A DNA stretch of 64,000 bases, taken from positions 1 through 64,000 of the forward strand of contig NZ_PJAR01000032.1 of NCBI RefSeq assembly GCF_002836745.1, in the 5' to 3' direction. Under the pieces are notes generated by a model. It worked only from the letters and a program-made list of their open reading frames with translations. It made no database searches and was not told the origin of the DNA. Position 1 is the stretch's first letter. Every line of letters begins with the position of its first letter. This stretch comes from Glaciecola sp. 33A (GTDB taxonomy: Bacteria > Pseudomonadota > Gammaproteobacteria > Enterobacterales > Alteromonadaceae). This document shows, in pieces, positions 1-8,257 of this stretch. The translations under genes and the position numbers were made by a program.

Positions 1-412
1 GATATCTCATAAAAACGAGAACTAATTTACCTGTTCTTGAGTTTGAAAAAGATGAACTTCCTTTTAAGATCGAACTCAAATTGACGATTACCAAGTTGCA
101 AATGCCTGAATTAGTTTTAAGGTGATTGTTACTTTATGATGCGCCATTCGATAGTAACTTATTTTAAAAAGGTCAGTTGCTACGGTATTTATTTACGAAT
201 AACAATCCAAAATTGAAAACTTAGATTGAGATTGTAACTTTGAATCCAAAGCATCGCTCGTGCAGGGCTTTTTTTTACAGGGAAGGGATCATCAATAGAA
301 TAATGTTGTCACTTCTACAATCCCAACATTTCTCCAGAAACCGAGAGATTTTTGCCAGCAGGCATGATGCGCTCAAGATAATCAGGATATCGAGGGTTTT
401 GACCGTATAGTT
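1..412. other. Left-edge intergenic stretch, no gene recognised
   Basis: I see no convincing coding sequence, RNA gene or complete repeat here. Short stop-to-stop frames lack a ribosome binding site. It leads into a degenerate dispersed repeat copy (from about 480). Confidence 0.5.
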
Positions 413-489
413 TTGGGCCCTGAGCTAGCTATTCACGGCTTAATTTGCTCAGATTGGCTGCCTCGCTCAACTTCTTTAGCCGAGGCCAG

Positions 490-660
490 AAATTGTCTTA
501 GACAGCTGAACGGCAATAGCCGTCACACGAGCGTGAAGATATCAATTGAGCGTTTAGTACCAGATGCGGATATTCGATTGTGCGCAAAATCTAACGAGTT
601 AGAGAAAGCAGATATTTCATACAACAACTACCTATACCGAAAGGCAACGTTCACGATTGA
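490..660 (+). repeat. Dispersed intergenic repeat, copy A
   Basis: The stretch around 497-575 closely matches 12905-12985 (shared core AGACAGCT-AACGGCAAT-GC-GTCA-ACGAGC-TGAAGATATCAA-TGAGCGTTTAGT). Degraded pieces of the same element lie near 1800 and 9535-9590. A frame of 84 codons crosses it (413-667), but it has no ribosome binding site and no recognisable protein features, so I treat it as non-coding repeat DNA. Confidence 0.6.
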
Positions 661-723
661 AGCTTAAAAAATCAATACCTGTTGAATAGAACAGGTATGT
701 CGTTTATTCCACGTACACTCATA

Positions 724-1698
724 TTAATTACCTTTACATCTCGGATTACGGTCAAAAGTTTCGGTAATAAATTTGAGAGCATCATCAACAGGCTCTTCGT
801 ATAACGTTAAAAAATGATCAAGTTCATAAGACAGCAGCGTAAACTGGTGATCAGGGTTTTTGTTGTTGACTCGCTCCATAATATCTTGCGACATTTCGTG
901 AGATTGCCAGACGGAGTCGAGTTTAGCGCCTTGTAGTAAAACAGGTTTTGATATTCTTTCAACGGGTATACTGGCCTGTTCGAGTATTTTTGTATTTTCG
1001 ATACCTGCTTCATGCAAGGCTCTAGCTTCGATTGGCCCTTTTGTTAAATAGGCAAACATTCCTCTGGAGAACCAAGGGTACTCAACAAATGGAAGTGGCT
1101 CATCATTAACACGCCACGAAGAATTTCGAGCTAAGGTAATCTGATTTGATTGCCATACCACACTAGATGGCACTACGGCGATTGTAGCATCAGCAAAGTC
1201 AGTATATGCTGCAATTAGCAACGCAAGCTCTGCACCTTTAGAAACACCAAGAATAGCAACGCAGCGTTGATTACCCTTGTCGTCAGTTGAAACATCTTTA
1301 ATACGTTTAACTATCGATTCAATCGGAATTTCTTTTACATAAGGTGGAGTGCCAGGTGCTTGATGGTAAGCAATAGAAGCGACTGAGTAACCATTGGCAA
1401 TAATTGCTTTGGCTAGGGTACGAGATTTAAGAGTGCCGCCTTCGGAGCCTCCTAGCACTAAAACGATAGGTGAGTTATTGGCCGTGTCCTTCGAGTCGCG
1501 AAGGATGTAACTTGAGCGAACATCACCTGCAGGGAACTCCGAGCTAAGGCCAGTGCCTCGTTGAAGAGACCACTGTACCATGTCTGAATAAAAGTCAGAG
1601 GTAGCGGTATTCGCTACTTTTGGTTGGCTAGTGCAAGCACTAAGTAAAAACAAAACCACGATTATAAGACAGTTTATAATGCCTATTGAATGACTCAA
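724..1698 (-). CDS. Lipoprotein alpha/beta hydrolase, acyl-CoA thioester hydrolase/BAAT C-terminal-like
   Basis: The product is 324 aa. The likely start is TTG at 1698, preceded by AAGGA at 8-nt spacing; no ATG fits as well. The N-terminus is a hydrophobic signal with lipobox LSAC (Cys22), so it should be membrane-anchored and extracytoplasmic. The body is an alpha/beta hydrolase: the nucleophile elbow GVSKGAEL puts the catalytic Ser at about 153, with candidate Asp in GAKLDSVW (about 260) and His in ELDHFL (about 296). The SKG elbow is typical of the acyl-CoA thioester hydrolase/bile acid acyltransferase C-terminal family (BAAT_C). The substrate is unknown; a periplasmic esterase or thioesterase is the safest reading. 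It stands alone, flanked by degenerate repeat DNA. Confidence 0.8.
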   Translation of the reverse strand: MSHSIGIINCLIIVVLFLLSACTSQPKVANTATSDFYSDMVQWSLQRGTGLSSEFPAGDVRSSYILRDSKDTANNSPIVLVLGGSEGGTLKSRTLAKAIIANGYSVASIAYHQAPGTPPYVKEIPIESIVKRIKDVSTDDKGNQRCVAILGVSKGAELALLIAAYTDFADATIAVVPSSVVWQSNQITLARNSSWRVNDEPLPFVEYPWFSRGMFAYLTKGPIEARALHEAGIENTKILEQASIPVERISKPVLLQGAKLDSVWQSHEMSQDIMERVNNKNPDHQFTLLSYELDHFLTLYEEPVDDALKFITETFDRNPRCKGN

Positions 1699-1980
1699 TT
1701 GTATATTCCTTTATTCATAGGCTCCATTCGACAGTAAGGATACTTCTCAATCTACTTTGTTTCAAGCACCTATTTGTATCCCGAGCGTCGCCGAACTGCC
1801 CGAACTTGTCATAGCCAACTGAACGGCAAACCGGACACACAATTGAAATAGAGTTAAGTGAAGTGAAGAGCTTCTTCCAAGAAGGGGAACGATAGTATAA
1901 AATTAAATAACGCAAAGCATTCAAGGGTATCTTTCGTTGAGGCACGTAGGCGTTAAAAAATAGTTACTAAAGGACTAATA

Positions 1981-2433
1981 ATGACAAAAAACACTCTGCA
2001 ACTGGAAAAATTCTCTTCGCTTCAACGCCGAATCATTGGTTTGTGGTTGCTAACGATATTTGTATATTTAGCCTATGTTGGGTTTACAGATGAGTCTCTA
2101 TCAATATTGTTTCTATCTGGAATAACAAACATTTTATTATTACCGCTCTATTGGACTAAATTTAGGCAAGATGAGATGAATAATCGGATAAGCAACCCTG
2201 TAGAACACTTTAGAGTAGAAAATAATCTGGTTACGATTGGCGATAGTAAGTTGCCCTTAGAGAAAGTAAAAAGAGTAGCTATTGACTTACAAGATAACAT
2301 TGCTTATTGCTCGCTCCCTTTTAATCATATAAAACCTGGTGTTTATCCAAGCTTCACTTTCCCTGCGGAGCTGGCTGAAGCATTAACGCGGCACATCAGA
2401 GCTAAGTTACCATTGGCCACGATTATTGAATAA
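1981..2433 (+). CDS. Small membrane protein of unknown function
   Basis: The product is 150 aa with a clear AAAGGA six nucleotides before ATG. Residues about 20-38 and 43-60 form two hydrophobic helices, followed by a soluble C-terminal domain of about 85 residues. I do not recognise the family. The layout (hairpin membrane anchor plus small cytoplasmic domain with a basic patch) resembles PH-like or YcxB-type membrane proteins, but this is only topology. It lies alone between a lipoprotein hydrolase and repeat/IS DNA. Confidence 0.6.
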   Translation: MTKNTLQLEKFSSLQRRIIGLWLLTIFVYLAYVGFTDESLSILFLSGITNILLLPLYWTKFRQDEMNNRISNPVEHFRVENNLVTIGDSKLPLEKVKRVAIDLQDNIAYCSLPFNHIKPGVYPSFTFPAELAEALTRHIRAKLPLATIIE

Positions 2434-2615
2434 TCAGCCCCAAAGCATATTTTTTAACCAATTAGACTAAAATAGAACTAGGTAATAAACGATAAACGGC
2501 CATGGGACTAAATGAAACCAGACTCACTCCTCCTTGGTCGAAGAAGACTAAATCACAGGAAATAGCTGCGACTGGTTTCTGGGCAGAAGTGGTAAGACAG
2601 CGTTCGGTTGGATTA

Positions 2616-2750
2616 CCAAAAATCGCTTAAACAAGATTAATTTACCGAAACAGGAACGACTATAAACTGCCCTTTTTTGCATTATTAGGTAAGCTCGCCA
2701 TATTGTATTTTTTGCCAAATTATAACGGGCTTCAATACGGCAAAACCGGA
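2616..2750 (+). repeat. Dispersed intergenic repeat B, copy 1
   Basis: About 135 bp here match 10739-10873 at most positions, including shared runs CCAAAAATCGCTTAAACAA, TTAATTTACCGAAA and CATATTGTATTTTTTGCCAA. Both copies keep the same block order. A minus-strand frame crosses both copies but has no ribosome binding site. The element is neither an IS end nor a known RNA that I recognise. Confidence 0.7.
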
Positions 2751-2814
2751 CTGTCAGCCAGTCGTAAATTGAGCCTGTTTTTGCAACACTTGTCAGTATC
2801 AAATTCAAGGATGA

Positions 2815-4319
2815 ATGGATGTGCTGGCAACGCAACAAGGCCGAACCTATAAGCGCCATCGACCAGAAACAACGCTACTCTATCAATTGGTTGAACGTTA
2901 CTACCCAGTTTTTACCGCAAACTTAGCCGACCAAGGCAAGTATTTACCCAAGTATGTTGAGCGTGAGTTTGATGATTTCTTGCGTTGTGGACGACTAAAG
3001 CACGGTTTTTTGCGCGTGGTATGTGGTGACTGCAAACATGAGAAGTTAGTTGCCTTTAGCCGCAAACGCAGGGGCTTCTGCCCTAGTTGTGGCGCAAGAA
3101 GAATGGCCGAGAGTGGAGCACTGTTGGTTGATGATATACTTGGGGGTTACCCAGTTCGTCAATGGGTGTTAAGTTTACCCATCCCCCTTCGATTGTTACT
3201 AGCAAGATACCCACGTGAATTAAGCAAGGTGATGCAAATTATTCACCGCGCTATTTCTACACACATAGTACACAAAGCAGGTTTTACCAACAAACAAGCG
3301 AAAACTGGGGCAGTTACCCTTATTCAGCGATTTGGAAGTGCACTTAACTTAAACATCCACTTCCACATGTTGTTCTTAGAAGGTGCCATTTCCGAAGAAC
3401 CATGGGGCGGTACCACCTTTACACGAATAAAAGCACCATCTCATAGCGACATGGTCGAACTAGTCCATACAATCAGCCAACGCATCGCTCAATATTTAGA
3501 AAGAGTCGGCTTGGTTGAGCGCGATATGGAAAGCAGTTTTCTTAACTTGCCTGTTGATGATGAAGACAGTCTATTGCACCTGCAAGGTGCTTCAGTCAGC
3601 TACCGCATAGCGATGGGACCTCAACAAGGCCAGAAGGTGTTTACGCTACAAACATTACCGGCTAGCAATGCCGGCGAGTATGGTCAGGTAGCTAATACAA
3701 GTGGATTTTCCTTACATGCTGGCGTGTTCGCCAATGCCGATGAGCCAGATAAATTAGAAAGACTTTGCCGTTATATCAGCCGACCAGCGATTAGTGAGCA
3801 ACGTTTAAGCATGACCGACCAGGAAAAAGTGCACTATGAATTGAAAACACCTTATCGTGACGGTACAACCCACGTATTCTTTGATCCTCTAGACTTTATT
3901 GGCAAACTAGCTGCTCTCATTCCACCACCAAGACTTAACTTAACTCGGTTTTTCGGCGTATTCGCCCCTAACAGCAACCTTCGTGCACAAGTCACCGCTT
4001 CCCAGCGAGGTAAGAATAGCCCTATAAAGAAGATAGCCAAACTGATAATCCTTATCACGCTAGAGGCATGAGTTGGATACAGCGCTTAAGACGGGTATTC
4101 AATATTGACATCAACGAATGCGAAAAATGCAAAAAACACAATGTAAGCATCATCGCTTGCATTATAGATATCCATGTTATTCAAAAAATATTGAAGCATT
4201 TAGACAAAAAGTACCTAACTTCTAAACAAACAACGATATTACCACCATTACGTGCGCCACCTGAAGAGCAATACGCAAACGATTTTACTATTCAACGTGA
4301 CTTCAACTTTGGGGCATAG
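2815..4319 (+). pseudogene. IS91-family (Y2/HUH) transposase, single frameshift near 4038
   Basis: The first open frame (2815-4071) encodes 418 aa. It begins with a zinc-finger region (CGDCKHE and CPSCGARR, residues about 70-98), followed by the HUH motif HFH in NIHFHMLF (about 182-186) and the tyrosine motif CRYISRPAI (about 320). This is the order seen in IS91/ISCR transposases. Near 4036-4041 the frame is lost. The family C-terminus (DNPYHARGMSWIQRL...) continues in another frame from 4041 to 4319 with a second zinc-binding motif (CEKCKKH). The shift corresponds to loss of one base; with it restored the protein would be about 501 aa, normal for IS91. No canonical slippery heptamer is visible, so I call it inactivated. 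I could not define the element ends. Confidence 0.9.
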
Positions 4320-4713
4320 ACTACCTTTACTGCAAGAGTGAAAGAAACACACTATTACATGGTGGGAGCAATGGCATCCTGATCACCCAATTCCTGTACC
4401 AATAGCCTATCTTCGCATGACATTTCAAACTAACACGTCATACAAAACTTCCACAATTAAACACTTCCACAAACTGAGCTAGTCTAGAAGACAACTGTAA
4501 CCAAGGGCTAGTAAATAGCTTTTATTCTTCTTATACTCAATTTTAAGTGTTCGTTTAAATTCCTAAACCATATCCTTATTGGTAATTTTTCACTAAATCC
4601 TACAAAGTCCGACATGAAAAGTGGGGACCTTTCTAATTTTCATTAAAAAATTTGACATTAAAAATAATTAATGTTGAAAAATAAAAATGTGATTAGATTC
4701 AAGGAATGAAATT
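4320..4713. other. Intergenic stretch after IS91 transposase
   Basis: No gene is seen. The IS91 terminus probably lies in the first 150 bp, but IS91 elements lack long inverted repeats and I cannot place it. AT-rich DNA follows, up to the next gene's ribosome binding site at 4701. Confidence 0.4.
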
Positions 4714-5031
4714 TTGAACATAAAATCTAGATTTATCCTCATGCTTTTTTTACTCGGAGTAAGTGCTGAAGTATTTGCGGTTTGCCAAGTACGTTATATT
4801 ACTATCAGAGAAGACGGTCAACCCCCTGAAACCGTGGCAGTATGGGTATGTGACTGAGGTGGTGGTGTTGGTCCAGGTGTTGGTCCAGGTGGTGGCGGCG
4901 GTGGTCCAGGTGATGGTGATGGTCCAGGTGATCCTCCTCCCGCACCAATCGATCCTGAACTAGACGCTCCATCATGCGCAGCAATCGAGGAAGCCTTAGA
5001 AGATAGAGACTGCGAAGAAGATATTGTAGAT
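4714..5031 (+). pseudogene. Signal peptide and Gly/Pro-rich linker of the PLA2-like protein, cut off by in-frame TGA
   Basis: A TTG codon at 4714 follows AAGGA (4701-4705) at good spacing. It opens a frame whose first 22 residues are a classic signal peptide ending in AEVFA. The mature part starts VCQVRYITI and reaches VWVCD, then an in-frame TGA at 4855-4857. The same frame continues without interruption through a Gly/Pro/Asp linker (GGGVGPG-type, 4858-4950) and an acidic Cys-containing stretch into the phospholipase domain at 5032. There is no other start codon in frame between the TGA and ATG 5032. The simplest reading is one secreted precursor of about 223 codons with a recent nonsense change, for example TGG to TGA. 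Confidence 0.75.
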
Positions 5032-5385
5032 ATGTCCCCCAATGGTTGTACCGGTGTTCCAAACGGTGGAACAACTCCTAGTGGACGTTCTTACAGTTTT
5101 CTAGGTGCTTGTAATTCTCACGATCTCTGTTATGGTTTTTCAGGTAGCTCTCAAACGCATTGTGATCAAACATTCTTATCGAATCTGTATCAGATTTGTG
5201 ATGATGAATTTGGTTCGGCTGCAACAGTATTAGGCCTTCCAAACGTTGCTCGAGCATCTTGCCGCATTCATGCTGGTGCAATGGGTATAGGAGTTACTAT
5301 TGTAGGGGCACCTTGGTTCAACCAAGCTCTAAACGATTCTGTTTGCAATCAGTTTAACGACGCTCACGATCAAAATAATTGCTAA
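5032..5385 (+). CDS. Phospholipase A2-like catalytic domain (secreted; start disrupted)
   Basis: From ATG 5032 the frame gives 117 aa with the phospholipase A2 signature GACNSHDLCYG (residues 26-35): His30 and Asp31 would be the catalytic pair, with Cys27 and Cys33 flanking. Further Cys residues suggest a disulfide-rich extracytoplasmic fold. Known PLA2 enzymes release the sn-2 fatty acid from phospholipids, usually with calcium. ATG 5032 has no good ribosome binding site and lacks a signal peptide. The natural precursor probably starts at 4714 and is interrupted at 4855, so this domain may be expressed only by readthrough, or not at all. It is followed 12 bp later by a membrane-anchored ankyrin-like protein. 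Confidence 0.75.
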   Translation: MSPNGCTGVPNGGTTPSGRSYSFLGACNSHDLCYGFSGSSQTHCDQTFLSNLYQICDDEFGSAATVLGLPNVARASCRIHAGAMGIGVTIVGAPWFNQALNDSVCNQFNDAHDQNNC

Positions 5386-5397
5386 AGTTAGATAAAA

Positions 5398-7221
5398 ATG
5401 ATGAGAAAATTTTATTGGGTAGGTTTCTCTTTACTAATAATATTCGGATTTGTAATATTTCTTACTGATAGTGAAACGAGTCTTAGTAACAACGAAGTTA
5501 TTTTGAAACAAGAAGCATCAGTCTCAGCAGTACGCCATAATGAAAAATATGGCGATCCTACTGAGGCTTTATCAATGTGGGGCTATAACCAAAACAATTA
5601 TTGTCTCAACTCCTATACCGAGGTCATCGGCTTTTCAACCGATTTACAAAATATTGCAAAGAAAAATACGAAGAGAATGTCAGTGTTTTTTGACGATAGG
5701 TTGGAGTTTTTGACATCAACAAAAACTTTTATAGATTATGAAACTTCAAACATTTCAGATTATTTTGTATCACCGGATATCATAAAAGCCGAAACATTTT
5801 CTCGGAAAGAATCTGAAGATATTCTAGCTATAGCTAGATCATCTCTAGAGAACATGGACATTCTTTTTAAAAATTATAGTGGAAATCTTGAATTTACTCA
5901 GTTTTTAGTAGGGAACTACAACCTTTTTCATATTGGTATTTTTGAAACTCAGTTGCAAACAATGGGGAAAGATAGTCTACAGTCAATTTTGATGAGAGCT
6001 ATTATTGCAAATGTTCCGGTAGAATATATCGAACTGATATATGAAGCCTCAATGGACCCATCAATTTTTCTTTACAGCACTAAAAGCAAACAAAAATCAG
6101 TCATTCAATTTGCTTTAGAGAATTCTGCTTTTAACTTGATACCATTCTTTATATCTCAAAATGCGCCAACCTACATGCATACACCAGAAAACTCGTTTTA
6201 TTACTCTCTTGGGATAGGGGCTAAATCAGCAAAAGATATAAATGACATATGGAATATAGTTGACCTTTTAGTTCCTATAATCGGAGAGCCTACCGCACCA
6301 GATGTGCTAAAAATCATACAAAATTCTGAAGGGAACCTAGGTTTAGAAAAATTAAATTATTTTGGATATGATGCCTTAAGCTTTGGTGTAAGACAGCATG
6401 AGAGGGTTTTTGAGACTAACCAGTTTGATGAGAAGTGGTTAAAACAAAACACCACATACGTACTTGAAAACTGGCGACACTATATTGTAGATGTAGATAA
6501 AAATTCTCAATGCAAATCGGTTAGCAAAGAAAATTATCATTGGACAGATGAAAAATTAATTTCTTGGTACCGTCAAAATTTAAGGAATGGGAACACGCTG
6601 AATGAAATTGACCGCGAGTTATCAAACATATCTAGACTTTATGTAGAGCGTGCAAGATCCTTTATTCTAAGAGGTGATATCAGTCTAGTTGACTCTGCAA
6701 GCTCCCGCAATAATAAAGACTTGATTTCCATACTTGAATTAGTCGAGCAGGAGGAGTGGCTCGCGGCAGAGAGTAGCATCAAGAAATTAAGATCGGAAGA
6801 GGCCTTGGTGGGCCTAACTAATTCTATGATAATGAGAGCATCATCAATTGATGTGTTAAACCAGATACTGAAAATAGGAGCCAAATTAGACGCAACTAGT
6901 TTAATTACCGCTCTGCATTTAAAAGACTCAAACACACTTCACTGGTTGTTACAAAATGGTGTAGATTTTAATTCAAAAGACATGTTCGGCAGAGAATTAA
7001 TTTATTGGATTGTAGTTCTAAATAGATTTGATATTGCAGCTGAGTTCCAATCCGAGTTAGAGTCTGTAGAAATTTACTCTGATACATTTGGACTGAATCC
7101 AAATGAACTATTAAAGCTACAATGTGTCGCATCTCAAGATAATGCTAAATATTTAGAACGATTCAAAATCGCAAGTAATCTAAGCAAATCTGTCAATTCG
7201 GCTAAATGTAATAGTATTTGA
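5398..7221 (+). CDS. Membrane-anchored protein with ankyrin-like repeats, possible partner of the PLA2-like protein
   Basis: The product is 607 aa. Residues 5-23 form an uncleaved or signal-like hydrophobic helix, so the rest is probably periplasmic. Ankyrin-like helical pairs are visible near residues 233-265 (SVIQFALENS...LIPFFISQNA) and clearly near 490-540 (TALHLKDSNTLHWLLQNG, then VDFNSKDMFGRELIYWIV). The middle is not recognisable. It starts 12 bp after the PLA2-like gene and ends 18 bp before the next membrane protein, so the three probably form one transcript. Ankyrin or Sel1 proteins next to secreted phospholipases are known as immunity partners in several type VI lipase loci. An immunity or inhibitor role here is inference only. 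The base composition is more AT-rich than the core genes of the window. Confidence 0.6.
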   Translation: MMRKFYWVGFSLLIIFGFVIFLTDSETSLSNNEVILKQEASVSAVRHNEKYGDPTEALSMWGYNQNNYCLNSYTEVIGFSTDLQNIAKKNTKRMSVFFDDRLEFLTSTKTFIDYETSNISDYFVSPDIIKAETFSRKESEDILAIARSSLENMDILFKNYSGNLEFTQFLVGNYNLFHIGIFETQLQTMGKDSLQSILMRAIIANVPVEYIELIYEASMDPSIFLYSTKSKQKSVIQFALENSAFNLIPFFISQNAPTYMHTPENSFYYSLGIGAKSAKDINDIWNIVDLLVPIIGEPTAPDVLKIIQNSEGNLGLEKLNYFGYDALSFGVRQHERVFETNQFDEKWLKQNTTYVLENWRHYIVDVDKNSQCKSVSKENYHWTDEKLISWYRQNLRNGNTLNEIDRELSNISRLYVERARSFILRGDISLVDSASSRNNKDLISILELVEQEEWLAAESSIKKLRSEEALVGLTNSMIMRASSIDVLNQILKIGAKLDATSLITALHLKDSNTLHWLLQNGVDFNSKDMFGRELIYWIVVLNRFDIAAEFQSELESVEIYSDTFGLNPNELLKLQCVASQDNAKYLERFKIASNLSKSVNSAKCNSI

Positions 7222-7239
7222 AACTAAGGATTGTTTATT

Positions 7240-7611
7240 ATGACTATTGTTAAGTTAAACGTAAGTGTTCTCGTTTTCATATCTGCACTTTTCATGAGTG
7301 TCGCTTATGGAAAATTCATTGTATCTGCAAATTTTGTATTGTATATGATGGTCCCTACCTTAATTTTTTCATTAGGGTCCCTACTGATAAAGCCTGGCTG
7401 GAGCATTCGTATGTTTACTTTTAGTTATGCTGGCTTAGGGTTAGCTATATTAGTAACGTTAATCACCGTCTACCTTGGATCACAAAAAATAGTGCATCTA
7501 GACGCAATTGGTGCAGGAATTTGGTTTTTAGTCGGTTTTCCCATAATTAGTATAATTCTGTGTATGTGTGGTACTTTTTTAGGAGCTCAGACAAGTAGCC
7601 ACGTCAAATAG
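7240..7611 (+). CDS. Four-helix integral membrane protein of unknown function
   Basis: ATG 7240 is chosen over an in-frame TTG at 7231 because AAGGA (7226-7230) sits 9 nt before it. The product of 123 aa is nearly all membrane. Hydrophobic segments lie at about residues 5-22, 28-48, 58-80 and 95-116, with very short loops. No family is recognised. It follows the ankyrin-like gene closely and reads as the third gene of the PLA2-like/ankyrin-like operon. It could be a membrane-level protection protein, or simply a passenger. Confidence 0.6.
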   Translation: MTIVKLNVSVLVFISALFMSVAYGKFIVSANFVLYMMVPTLIFSLGSLLIKPGWSIRMFTFSYAGLGLAILVTLITVYLGSQKIVHLDAIGAGIWFLVGFPIISIILCMCGTFLGAQTSSHVK

Positions 7612-7749
7612 GTGAGCGCCTAGTAAACAGCGCACAATCTTGTCGCTTACTATTGCCACTTTATCTGGAGCTGAAAACAACGTTCTTGTGCAGAAAGTCC
7701 CTACGAAGATGCAAACAAACGCTATCAACTCATTTGCAATTAGAGAATC

Positions 7750-8088
7750 TTGTTGTTTCAACTGACACCATATAGTTTGAGGGCAGTGCTAAGCGATTTC
7801 ATAGATCCTTATTTGAGGTATGAGCAACACCTAGAGGCAATTGCAGGGTGTGAGGAAACAACGGATCATATGGTAGAGCACCTTATACGGCTTTTTGGGG
7901 CTGAAAACTTTAAAGAGCTTAGTGAGACGCCAGAGCAAATGCGAAATGAGATGCAGCGAATAACTAGCATTATTCCTGATGAAAGTAGAGAAGTATTAAT
8001 CGATAGAGTGGCAACTGTGTCAAATGACATGAAAGATACAATTGAAAATCACTTAAAGAACAGGATGTTAATTTGCAGCTCAATCTGA
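7750..8088 (+). CDS. Hypothetical helical protein, possibly a truncated gene
   Basis: The frame opens only with TTG (7750 or 7753) and has a weak AGAG upstream. It gives about 112 aa, acidic and helical, with no recognisable domain. The frame is closed by TAG at 7741, so it cannot be extended at the 5' end. It lies just left of the IS30-family element and may be a decayed remnant. Confidence 0.35.
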   Translation: MLFQLTPYSLRAVLSDFIDPYLRYEQHLEAIAGCEETTDHMVEHLIRLFGAENFKELSETPEQMRNEMQRITSIIPDESREVLIDRVATVSNDMKDTIENHLKNRMLICSSI

Positions 8089-8257
8089 ACCAGTGAGGGT
8101 GTATTTTGCACTAAATATTGACCCTACCAAGAATTGGCCAAGCACTGATTCGTCTACCCAAGAAAGCAATTTTTTGGGTCATTTATTCAATGCAATTGTG
8201 GGTCAATAATCAATGCAAATTAACATATAGATTATTGTGGTTGAATGACTATAAACT

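Noticed and set aside
413-667. 84-codon open frame as a protein gene
   Set aside because: No ribosome binding site, no protein-like pattern, and it coincides with a dispersed repeat copy.
2548-2859. 103-codon minus-strand frame, and the similar one at 10581-10919, as homologous genes
   Set aside because: Similarity follows the DNA repeat, with indels that shift frames between copies; no ribosome binding site.
4855-4857. Selenocysteine at the TGA of the PLA2-like protein
   Set aside because: No catalytic or Cys-aligned position is apparent and no insertion hairpin is obvious just downstream; nonsense mutation is simpler.
4763-5074. Frames on both strands with His/Asp/Leu-rich or Pro/Gly-rich repeats
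   Set aside because: They are shadows of the Gly/Pro-rich linker repeat of the PLA2-like precursor.
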